Under the pieces are notes generated by a model. The model was not told the DNA's origin. It saw nothing but the letters and a program-made list of their open reading frames with translations, and ran no database searches. A program made the translations under genes and the position numbers. A stretch of DNA of 64,000 bases, taken from contig JAHDWJ010000018.1 of NCBI GenBank assembly GCA_023384415.1, positions 1 to 64,000 on the forward strand. Direction: 5' to 3'. Origin of the DNA: Anaerolineae bacterium. GTDB taxonomy: Bacteria; Chloroflexota; Anaerolineae; Promineifilales; Promineifilaceae. The first letter of the stretch is position 1. Each line of letters starts with the position of its first letter. Below are positions 43,737 to 50,742 of this stretch, piece after piece.

Positions 43737-44885
43737 TAAGCTAAGGGCCTGATGGCTGGCTTCGTCCAGGGTCAGGTTAATGGTTTGGGGTGGAGGCAAG
43801 GTGAGGTGGTGCGCGGCCGCAAAGCTTCGCACCTCTTCTTGTACATAATAGGCCGTGTTCTCCTGGTGCAGCACCCAGGTCAGCAGCGTGGCCGCTTCCC
43901 CCCGTCCTGCCAGATATAACGCCCGCCCCACCGAAGCCAGCACTGTCAGAATCATTCCCTGTGCCCCTAACTTAATCGCCTGCTCTAATGCCTGGCGCAA
44001 ATAATTCTGGGCCGTGCCCCCATCCCCCAATAACAAAAAAGTTTGCCCCAACCCATCCAATGCGGCCGCGATCATCAACCCATGGGCCATTTTCTGGGCT
44101 AACGCCAGACTCTCTTCATAATAGCGAACTGCGGCCGCGCCATCCCCCAACGCCCGCGTCACACTTCCCAGGTTCAGTAGTGTCAGCCCCATTTGGGGCC
44201 GATTTTCCGCGGCCGCGGCCAATTCATACCCTTCCTGATAATATGCCTGCGCCTGGGCATAATCCCCCTGCACATTGGCAATATTGCCCAGGTTAATCAG
44301 CCCCACCGTTACCCCCGCCCGATCCCCTTGCTGCCGGAAAATGTCCAGACTTTCCTGATAATAGGCGGCCGCATCCCCATACTCCCCTTTGTTCTTTGCC
44401 AGCACCCCCAGGCTGTTCAACACACTGGCGATATCTGTTGGCCGCCCCACCTGCCGATACAGCTCCAGGCAGCGATGGAACGCCCTGGCCGCGGCCGCGC
44501 CATCTCCCAAATGACGCTGCACCTGCCCCAACATCTCCCAGGTGTCCGCGGCCGCGCCCCACTGTCCATCCGCTTCTAGCCGGGGCAGGCAGGCCAGCAG
44601 CCGCTCCTGGGCCACCTGGTACTGCCCCAACGCTTCCTCTTGTTTAGCCAGTTGATGGGCCAGGTGGGCAGCCAATGGGGTGGGATATGCCCCATTCTCT
44701 ATCTGAGCCCATGCCGCCGCCAGCCAGGTGGCTCCTTCTTGTGCCCGCCCCCGCCGCAAATAAAATAGGGACAGATGGGGCAGCGATTGGTGTAAATAAT
44801 GGAGTGCGGCCGCGTCCGGCCACTGCTCTAGCCATGTTTGCCAGGCCAGATGACAATTTTCCAGGGCCAACGCGGTTTCAGCGAA
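43701..44885 (-). pseudogene. TPR-rich C-terminal half of a large regulator, 5' end missing
   Basis: About 390 residues of tetratricopeptide repeats, with repeating motifs such as LGVLAKNKGEYGDAAAYYQE, LGNIANVQGDYAQAQAYYQE and LGSVTRALGDGAAAVRYYEE. This is the usual C-terminal part of LuxR/AfsR or XRE-NB-ARC regulators. Homology ends at about 44885 near its 5' end; the frame continuing to 45116 is the antisense of an unrelated plus-strand gene and is not protein. So the ATPase and DNA-binding parts were lost at that junction. Eight GCGGCCGC octamers, most encoding Ala-Ala-Ala in TPR helices, fall in 1.2 kb. Confidence 0.75.
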
Positions 44886-45613
44886 GGCAATTTCCGCGCC
44901 TACCTGGACAGCAACAGCAACTACACCCGCGACAGCGACGAACCGTTCATCAGCGGCGGCTCCGTCACCATCAACGCCATTCAGCAAACCATCAGCAGCG
45001 CGGGGGCGACCTTCTACCTGCCCACCGGCGTCTATCCGGTGGCGTTTACGCCGCCGGCCGGGTATGCCTCTGTCTGGTCGCCGCCCCACAGTGTGCTGGT
45101 AAACAACGCCGCCCAAACGCTCAGCTTCCCCCTGCGCGTTGCCGGCGGGGGGAGCAACCCATTACTTACAGACCTGACAGGTTTTCTGAAACCTGTCAGG
45201 TCTATCGTCTCCCTGCCCGAAGCGGGCGGCGGGGGTAGCATAAGCGGCCGCAGCCCATCACCCTGCCGGCCAACACCGGGCAAGGGGTGGCCCTGGCCGT
45301 GGCTGCGCCCAACACCGTCCGGGGCACGGCCTGGCTGGACAGTAACAGCGACAGTATTCGCCAGCCCTGGGAGACGCCGTTGGCTGGTGTAGTGGTGATG
45401 GTGGCGGGGCAAACGGCCGTGACGGACGCGGACGGCCGTTACAGCTTCAACGGTGTGGCGGCGGGGACGTATGGGGTAACGGCCGTTTTACCCAATGGCC
45501 TGACGGCGCAGATTGGCCCGGCGGTGGTGAGCAATGGGAGAGGGGCGGTGGTGGGCATTGCGGCCGCGCCGGGGAGCGGGTTTAGGGTGCATTTGCCGGT
45601 GGTGGTGAGGTGA
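44883..45613 (+). pseudogene. Surface protein with SdrD B-like repeats, 5'-truncated and frameshifted
   Basis: Two SdrD_B-type domains are readable: EGNFRAYLDSNSNYTRDSDE onwards (44883 to about 45160) and RGTAWLDSNSDSIRQPWETP onwards (45320-45500), followed by a GVAAGTYGVTAVLPNG turn and a C-terminal tail ending HLPVVVR at 45613. The homology starts abruptly at the junction with the TPR gene, so the signal peptide and first domains are missing. A 15-bp-arm palindrome (45170-45203) is inserted, and the frame shifts near 45240-45255 at a GCGGCCGC. Related proteins are long, secreted and cell-wall or sheath associated. Confidence 0.75.
45170..45203. repeat. Palindrome AGACCTGACAGGTTT inserted in a gene
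   Basis: AGACCTGACAGGTTT (45170-45184), loop TCTG, and its perfect complement (45189-45203). It interrupts the SdrD-like sequence and is typical of short mobile palindromes. Confidence 0.85.
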
Positions 45614-45632
45614 GGCAATCGTGAATCAAATC

Positions 45633-45667
45633 GGCGCAGGATTTTTGGGGATCCTGCGCCGGTTTTT
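45633..45667 (+). terminator. Intrinsic terminator
   Basis: GGCGCAGGAT and ATCCTGCGCC (45633-45642 and 45651-45660) form a 10-bp stem followed by GGTTTTTG. It follows the surface protein stop at 45613. Confidence 0.8.
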
Positions 45668-45753
45668 GTGGTTGGGGGAATGGTCATATTGTTTAGCGCA
45701 TTCGGTATAATCGCTTATAAAGGGGGGATTTTACGGGATGTTTCAGCCCAAGA

Positions 45754-48012
45754 TTACCCCTTGAATCGCTGTTTGATATATTCCTGCGTCTGGCTTGGAC
45801 TTAATTCTGTTGTAGATGGCCCTGTGCGAATATAGAATCGCTCCATATCGCCATCCTTAAGGAAAACGGGGGTTTCCGCTTTGTGACACCGCACCACCAT
45901 CACGCGGTAATCATCATGATCGTCAAAATGCATGTGCAAATTTGTAATAGCTGCTATCCCCATGCGGGACTTGACGATATTGACCAAATGTAAATTCATC
46001 TTATCTTCATTGTCAAATCCATCAGCCTGAATGCCTAAAGGTCTACCATCATCAGCAACGCCAATAACAAGTGTGCCCCCGTTGGTATTCAAGAAACCAG
46101 CTAAGGTCTTTAGTACTGCCAACTCCATCCGGGGATCTTTGCTGTTGGTATGCAAATTAGTGCGTAAAGTTGACTTGAACTCAACCGCTTCGGATTCACC
46201 ATTCGTGACGATTTGCGCCAGAGCAAACACTGTTGTGGTTAAATCTTGGACGGTTTCTCCTATCACGAGCGTGGCATAACCCTCAGCAATTACTTGAGCC
46301 ATGAGTTCTCGCCGTTTTTCCAGGAAATCCTGATAAGTCAGATGTTCCCAGTTAGGCGGCAGGGCATGTAAACGATACATGCGGTCAAGTTCTGGCTGGC
46401 TAAATCTTGCCTTCATCTCAGGCAGGTAAATTGCCGGGGATTGATCCGATATGCCGACGTTATCACCCCATTCTATAAGAGCGTAGTTAGCGATTTGATT
46501 TGTGTCTCGAATGGCAGTAACGCCTTGCTTGCTCAGAAAAGCTTTAGGGAAAAGGTGATGACGCTCCACGGCCGCGCGATTCGCATGAATGGCTGGGTCC
46601 AATAAATCAGACACCTTGATCTTTGAGAACAAGGCTGACGCATCCAACAATACAAGCGCTGCCTGATAGGCAAAAAGGGATGGGCTACGGGGCGATGAAG
46701 TAGCCAAATCATTCGGTAACGATACTGACCAGAAATCATTGGTCAGGGTGATGTCGCAAACTTGATTGAGGGCATTTACAAATCCTTCAGCGGTTCCAAT
46801 GTCCCGCAGCCGGGCCAGATCAAATTCCATAGCCGACTCTGGTGAACCAGAAAAGCGTCCCGTTACCGCTGACATAAAAAACCAGCGGGCAATTACTCGC
46901 CGCAAATCGAATTCAGGTACTTTGTATTCGGTACGGCCAATCAGATAAAGAATGTAGGAAAATAACAAATTGTTCTGGGAACTAATCATCTTACTGCTGC
47001 GGAAGCCGGCCTGACGAACACAATTCATGAAATCATGCCAGTATTGCAGGTTAAGCGCCCGTTTTTGTGCGTCCTTCAATAATACAAATTGCTGTTCTCG
47101 ACGCTCATCGCTGAATTTTTCTGTTTCTAAATCCTTACCGCGCAAAATGGAATAGACATACTTAAGACGGGCACGTTTGAAAGCGACGCCTACACCAACC
47201 CGCAGCAGTTGATCGGGAGAAGGTTCGATAAAATGGTTAAATGGGGATGCTTTATGTTTGGATGGCTTGCGCGACTCGCGGCAGAAGTTTTCTAGCTCGG
47301 TACGCCCCTCATCCCAAAAAACGGACATCAAGGTCAGAATAAAATCAGCCTGATTCAGAGGTGTTCCTTTGCTGTTGATACGCACAAACACATCGGAAAC
47401 AGCTTCCTCGTCAATATCTGAAGCCAGCTCAAGGGCGGTAAATGGAAAACCTTGCAAACCCTGTAATTTTAGAATTCGATCTTCTATGGCTAATTCCTCA
47501 GCATCACTGATTTCACGACCAGTCCGAAGATTTTCGAGATAATTCCGAATAATGCGGGTTATTTTGGCATCTGGTTGCCATAAAATCGAAATATCAGGAA
47601 TAAAAGCCTTGTCTCGACGTATTGCTGCATCAGTTACCTCAAATTTTTCTTCCAGTGGGTTAAAGGCTATTTGGATGTGTTCATTTTCAAAGTTTTCCCG
47701 CAGAACAGCAACATTTTTGATGACCGCGTATAACGAAGTCAGTCGCTGCTGGCCATCTACGATTACCAAACGAGGTGGTTTCTGTTTGTTTTCATTGCCG
47801 ATAGTGCGCGAATCTCCAGCCTGGGCATTTTGCCAAAACAGTAAATAACCGACTGGATAACCTTTGTACATGGAATCGAAAAGATCGCGAACTTTGGCAT
47901 TTTTCCAGACAAACGGCCGTTGGATATCTGGCAAACCGATCTCGCCCAGTCCAATGTATTTGACCAACGAGCTTAAATCGTAATCAACTTTTGTAAAAAC
48001 TGTTTCACTCAT
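45754..48012 (-). CDS. DUF262 (GmrS-like) - HNH/DUF1524-like - AlbA_2/Schlafen fusion, probable defence protein
   Basis: 752 aa. Residues about 10-250 are a DUF262 domain: DIQRPFVWKNAKVRDLFDSM (from 29) and VDGQQRLTSLY (85-95), the ParB-like nucleotide-hydrolysing module of the GmrSD/BrxU type IV restriction enzymes. Around 480-530, AVERHHLFPKAFL (485-490 HHLFPK) with NQIANYALI and ISDQSPAIYL is the HNH-like motif of the DUF1524 partner. Residues about 605-745 are an AlbA_2 domain (VEFKSTLRTNL, GFLNTNGGTLVIGVADDGRP), normally found in Schlafen-like nucleic-acid enzymes and regulators. A single chain joining nuclease and AlbA_2 parts is uncommon. It lies in an island with several toxin-antitoxin pairs. 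It contains one ACGGCCGT and no GCGGCCGC. Confidence 0.85.
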   Translation of the reverse strand: MSETVFTKVDYDLSSLVKYIGLGEIGLPDIQRPFVWKNAKVRDLFDSMYKGYPVGYLLFWQNAQAGDSRTIGNENKQKPPRLVIVDGQQRLTSLYAVIKNVAVLRENFENEHIQIAFNPLEEKFEVTDAAIRRDKAFIPDISILWQPDAKITRIIRNYLENLRTGREISDAEELAIEDRILKLQGLQGFPFTALELASDIDEEAVSDVFVRINSKGTPLNQADFILTLMSVFWDEGRTELENFCRESRKPSKHKASPFNHFIEPSPDQLLRVGVGVAFKRARLKYVYSILRGKDLETEKFSDERREQQFVLLKDAQKRALNLQYWHDFMNCVRQAGFRSSKMISSQNNLLFSYILYLIGRTEYKVPEFDLRRVIARWFFMSAVTGRFSGSPESAMEFDLARLRDIGTAEGFVNALNQVCDITLTNDFWSVSLPNDLATSSPRSPSLFAYQAALVLLDASALFSKIKVSDLLDPAIHANRAAVERHHLFPKAFLSKQGVTAIRDTNQIANYALIEWGDNVGISDQSPAIYLPEMKARFSQPELDRMYRLHALPPNWEHLTYQDFLEKRRELMAQVIAEGYATLVIGETVQDLTTTVFALAQIVTNGESEAVEFKSTLRTNLHTNSKDPRMELAVLKTLAGFLNTNGGTLVIGVADDGRPLGIQADGFDNEDKMNLHLVNIVKSRMGIAAITNLHMHFDDHDDYRVMVVRCHKAETPVFLKDGDMERFYIRTGPSTTELSPSQTQEYIKQRFKG

Positions 48013-48060
48013 ATTGTTGGTTCCTTGAATTGATCGGCCGTTTGTTCAACGGTGGCAATA

Positions 48061-48160
48061 CCCATCGCATTTAATCCCGTCTTACGTGATAAGATGACCC
48101 ACATTATAGCACGGTAGATTGGCGTCGTTCACCATTTGCTGGCTTCATGGTAGCGGCCGC
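48061..48160. repeat. Long direct duplication, copy 1 (octamer GCGGCCGC)
   Basis: About 100 bp from CCATCGCATTTAATCCCGTC through TTCACCATTTGCTGGCTTCA to TTCCCC, nearly identical to 49797-49896. At 48152-48159 it reads GCGGCCGC where copy 2 reads ACGGCCGT. Upstream it abuts the start of the DUF262 gene. Confidence 0.95.
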
Positions 48161-48250
48161 TTCCCCTCTTAATTTTCCGTGTGCAGGTGAGGCGGAACGG
48201 CCGTTTCCCCCTTCCAATTCCCGCGTGCAGATGATGGGGCGGAACGGCCG
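48160..48250. repeat. ACGGCCGT tandem block, third
   Basis: ACGGCCGT at about 48197 and 48243, separated by TTTCCCCCTTCCAATTCCCG, CGTGCAGATGATGGGGCGGA. A 45-50-bp variant of the repeat at 33.9 kb. Confidence 0.8.
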
Positions 48251-48294
48251 TGCAATAAACTTCAGGTTGGCGAGATGAGTAAATGTTTGGGCGA

Positions 48295-48531
48295 TTAAGG
48301 CTGGGGGGCAATTGTCACGGACTGCTGCGCCACTTTCATCAGCAGGCGCAGGGCATCATTAACAGCTTGTTCAGTGGGAAACGCGGCCGCGACATCAGGC
48401 GCCAACAACACCAGGTTAGTCCCCTGGCGGTAACGGCTGGTGTATTTGCCGCGTACCCCGTCCTTTAGCACGGTTTCGTCGTATTCAGGACGTAATTCGT
48501 CGTCAAATGGGGTTTCAACTTTCGCTTTCAT
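48295..48531 (-). CDS. BrnA-like antitoxin
   Basis: 78 aa from ATG 48531. KVETPFDDELRPEYDETVLK and the VRGKYTSRYRQGTNLVLLAP core resemble the short antitoxins that accompany BrnT toxins; a DNA-binding helix is not obvious, so family assignment rests on the pairing. It overlaps the toxin's stop by 17 bp. Its middle part reappears as a fragment at 53924-54002. One GCGGCCGC encodes Ala-Ala-Ala. Confidence 0.7.
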   Translation of the reverse strand: MKAKVETPFDDELRPEYDETVLKDGVRGKYTSRYRQGTNLVLLAPDVAAAFPTEQAVNDALRLLMKVAQQSVTIAPQP

Positions 48532-48796
48532 ATAATTTCTTTTCCCGGTTGGTAACAGGGCGGGCGCTGATAATACGAGTGGCATCGGCCCGATCCATAT
48601 GGGCCACAATCAACAAACGCCCAAATTTTGATTGACCAATGATGATAAAACGTTCTTCATCGCGTGAATGATCGGGATCGGGATAGGTGATGGAAAGTGG
48701 ATCATCAAAAACCATCGCTGCTTCCACAAAATCAACGCCATGCTTTTTACGGTTATGCGCGGCTTTACGGGGATCCCATTCAAACTCCATTGCCAT
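48515..48796 (-). CDS. brnT: BrnT family toxin (mRNA interferase)
   Basis: 93 aa from ATG 48796 (48790 also possible). MEFEWDPRKAAHNRKKHGVD is the hallmark BrnT start, followed by EERFIIIGQSKFGRLLIVAH and ARPVTNREKKLYE, the RelE-like catalytic core. It degrades RNA and is neutralised by BrnA. The longer frame up to 49015 reads through the ACGGCCGT tandem repeats and is not protein. Divergence from the repeat array suggests the promoter lies inside or next to those repeats. Confidence 0.92.
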   Translation of the reverse strand: MAMEFEWDPRKAAHNRKKHGVDFVEAAMVFDDPLSITYPDPDHSRDEERFIIIGQSKFGRLLIVAHMDRADATRIISARPVTNREKKLYESES

Positions 48797-48847
48797 GCTG
48801 TAAGTATAGTCAGATTGCCAATCTTGTTCAATTATGTGGTGAAGGCA

Positions 48848-49000
48848 GCACGGCCGTTTCCCTCCCCCAATTCCCGTGTGTAGCTGGCGGGGCGGAACGG
48901 CCGTTTCCCCTCCCAATTTTCCGCGTGTAGGTGGTGGGGTGGAACGGCCGTTCCCCCCCCCAATTTCCAGGTGTAGGTGGGGGGGCGGAACGGCCGTTGC
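48848..49000. repeat. ACGGCCGT tandem block, fourth
   Basis: Four ACGGCCGT octamers at about 48850, 48897, 48944 and 48990, spaced 46-47 bp. Units read ACGGCCGTTTCCCCTCCCAA, then CGTGTAGGTGGTGGGGTGGA with variation. It is a tandem array with a palindrome at each junction, not a CRISPR: no unique spacers. Confidence 0.9.
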
Positions 49001-49025
49001 GCCAGGTAAGTTCAACAGTGCGCGT

Positions 49026-49493
49026 TTATTGCGTAAGCTGAATCACCGCATAGTAAGTGTCATAGGCGATCCAGGCCAATTCCAGATCGCCATGCGTTAC
49101 AATCTGCGGCGCAGTGGTGAAAGCAGGATCGTGCAGGTAAAACTGATTTTCATCGTAGCCAACCACCACTACCGCGTGCCAGGTTTCCAGCGCCCAATAA
49201 GGCAAATCGCCTGTCCACACAAACAAGATGACTGGTTGCCCTGCATCAATGGCGCGAAACACGTCCACCAATACTCCCTGACGGTAGGTGACTTGAATAC
49301 CAGCAATCAGGTCTCCCAGTTGGCGAATGTTACGGTGCGGCGTTCCCCAGGGCTTGATATTTAGCGCCGCAAGCAGCGCATCATAATCCGTAGGCGTGCC
49401 GGCTGCGGCTAAAACCATCCAGGCGCAGGCTGCCAGGCAGTCGGATTCAAGACGCTGCGACTGGTGAGGAACTGTCAAGAATCGCCTGGGCAT
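49026..49493 (-). CDS. C39-like peptidase family protein (C39_2)
   Basis: 155 aa, papain-like fold: Gln before Cys in HQSQRLESDCLAACAWMVLA, His in ETWHAVVVVGYDENQFYLHD with a following Asp. These are the Cys-His-Asp residues of C39-type domains. There is no transport domain, and the target is unknown. It overlaps the upstream gene on the same strand by 47 bp, so the two are a coupled pair. Confidence 0.75.
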   Translation of the reverse strand: MPRRFLTVPHQSQRLESDCLAACAWMVLAAAGTPTDYDALLAALNIKPWGTPHRNIRQLGDLIAGIQVTYRQGVLVDVFRAIDAGQPVILFVWTGDLPYWALETWHAVVVVGYDENQFYLHDPAFTTAPQIVTHGDLELAWIAYDTYYAVIQLTQ

Positions 49494-49800
49494 GGGTTTC
49501 TATCTGGCTGAGGAAGTTGGGGGATACAAACATTTGGCCGGTGCGGGCATCAATGTCCAGGTACCCTACCTGGCCTAAAAGGCCGCGACGCGGTGAGGAG
49601 AGCAGAATCGGGACGCGCCAGACAAGCCGCCCCTGGGTGAGCAGGAGGGTAGGGTCGCCGCCACCCATTAAATGGCTGACGTGGCTGCCCACGTATCCGC
49701 TGACCTGCTGCCGGGCAGTATAGGCGGTGATGTTGACAATCGGTTCGCCAGGAGCGGCAATAATATATTCGTTCTGAGGCAAAGCAGTCTCAATATCCAT
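49447..49800 (-). CDS. Small protein paired with the C39-like gene, unknown
   Basis: 117 aa from ATG 49800. No recognised domain; the segment VPILLSSPRRGLLGQVGYLD, then IDARTGQMFVSP looks like a small beta-barrel. Overlapping expression with a C39-like peptidase suggests a substrate, inhibitor or immunity partner, but this is inference. Its start codon lies at the edge of the duplicated segment 49797-49896. Confidence 0.6.
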   Translation of the reverse strand: MDIETALPQNEYIIAAPGEPIVNITAYTARQQVSGYVGSHVSHLMGGGDPTLLLTQGRLVWRVPILLSSPRRGLLGQVGYLDIDARTGQMFVSPNFLSQIETHAQAILDSSSPVAAS

Positions 49801-49896
49801 CGCATTTAATCCCGTCTTACGTGATAAGATGACCCACATTATAGCACGGTAGATTGGTGTCGTTCACCATTTGCTGGCTTCATGGTAACGGCCGTT
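49797..49896. repeat. Long direct duplication, copy 2 (octamer ACGGCCGT)
   Basis: Matches 48061-48160 base for base except T instead of C in GGTGTCG and the two outer octamer bases at 49888-49895 (ACGGCCGT instead of GCGGCCGC). Both copies continue into tandem ACGGCCGT units. Confidence 0.95.
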
Positions 49897-49988
49897 TCCC
49901 CTCCCAATATTGTGCGTGTGGGTGATGGGGTGGTACGGCCGTTCCCCCCTCCCAATTTTCGTGTGCAGATGGGGCGGTACGGCCGTTT
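49887..49988. repeat. ACGGCCGT tandem block, fifth
   Basis: ACGGCCGT at about 49888, 49936 and 49979, with TTTCCCCTCCCAA and CGTGTGGGTGATGGGGTGGT-type spacers, as in the 48.85-kb block. Confidence 0.88.
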
Positions 49989-50022
49989 GACAACTCAAGA
50001 GCCATGAGACTAAACTATCCAT

Positions 50023-50412
50023 ATGATCGACATGGATCGGCAGATAAACTACTGGCGAGAAAGTTCAGGCGAGGATTGGGAAGTTGCTCAAGAACTTGTT
50101 AGTAACGGTCGTACCCGGCACGGCTTGTTCTTTGCCCATTTGGCATTGGAGAAGTTACTGAAAGCATTTGTTTGCCTGCACACGAAAACCATCCCGCCCA
50201 AAACCCACAATCTGCTTTTACTGGCAAGTAAAACAGACATGGCATTGAGTGATCAGCAAAAGCTATTTCTCGCCCGCTTTGATCAGTATCAGATAGAGGG
50301 ACGCTGCCCAGAAATGTTGCCCACAGCGCCGACACCGGAGAAAGCAGCCCAAGAGATACTCGCCGCGCAGGAGTTCATATTATGGCTCAAACAGAAGTTA
50401 CCGAAATCGTAA
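50023..50412 (+). CDS. HEPN domain protein (HepT-like toxin)
   Basis: 129 aa, all-helical. The motif RTRHGLFFAHLALEKLLKAF carries the conserved helix, although the classical R-x4-6-H catalytic motif of HEPN RNases is not clearly present: a NGRTRHG stretch is the candidate. It overlaps the nucleotidyltransferase gene by 31 bp, as in HEPN/MNT toxin-antitoxin systems. Start at 50023 (or 50032). Confidence 0.85.
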   Translation: MIDMDRQINYWRESSGEDWEVAQELVSNGRTRHGLFFAHLALEKLLKAFVCLHTKTIPPKTHNLLLLASKTDMALSDQQKLFLARFDQYQIEGRCPEMLPTAPTPEKAAQEILAAQEFILWLKQKLPKS

Positions 50413-50699
50413 GAAAGTACGTCCAGGCTGCGCGAGAAGCAGGCTTACCGGTATTCAAAGCGATTCTGTTTGGTTCTCATGCCCAGAATCTGGCCCATGA
50501 AGAAAGCGATATAGACGTTTTGATTGTGTCGCCGGCTTTTGACGAAGCCAACGAAGCCTCGGTTGATTTGCTGTGGGAGTTACGCGCCATTACAGACGCT
50601 CGTATTGAACCAGTAGCTTGCGGGCAGGCACAATGGGAAAATGATGGTCGCGCCTGGCTGCTAAAGGTGGCACAAGATGAGGGAGTGGTGGTAGCATGA
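50382..50699 (+). CDS. MNT-type nucleotidyltransferase (antitoxin of HEPN/MNT pair)
   Basis: 105 aa. The polymerase-beta-like site is GSHAQNLAHEESDIDVLIVS, i.e. G-S-x9-D-x-D. MNT antitoxins inactivate HEPN toxins by adenylylating them. The overlap with the HEPN gene supports coupled translation. Confidence 0.9.
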   Translation: MAQTEVTEIVRKYVQAAREAGLPVFKAILFGSHAQNLAHEESDIDVLIVSPAFDEANEASVDLLWELRAITDARIEPVACGQAQWENDGRAWLLKVAQDEGVVVA

Positions 50700-50742
50700 G
50701 AACGGCTGTAAAGACAAACGGCGCAGGGTCACTCAAGCTGCT

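Noticed and set aside
44886..45116. Upstream extension of the TPR protein
   Set aside because: The residues are antisense to the SdrD-like sequence and rich in Gly/Arg/Val; they have no TPR pattern.
48848..49000. CRISPR array
   Set aside because: Units vary, spacers are related to each other, and no cas genes are present.
48797..49015. N-terminal extension of BrnT through the tandem repeats
   Set aside because: It translates the ACGGCCGT array; the family start is at 48796.
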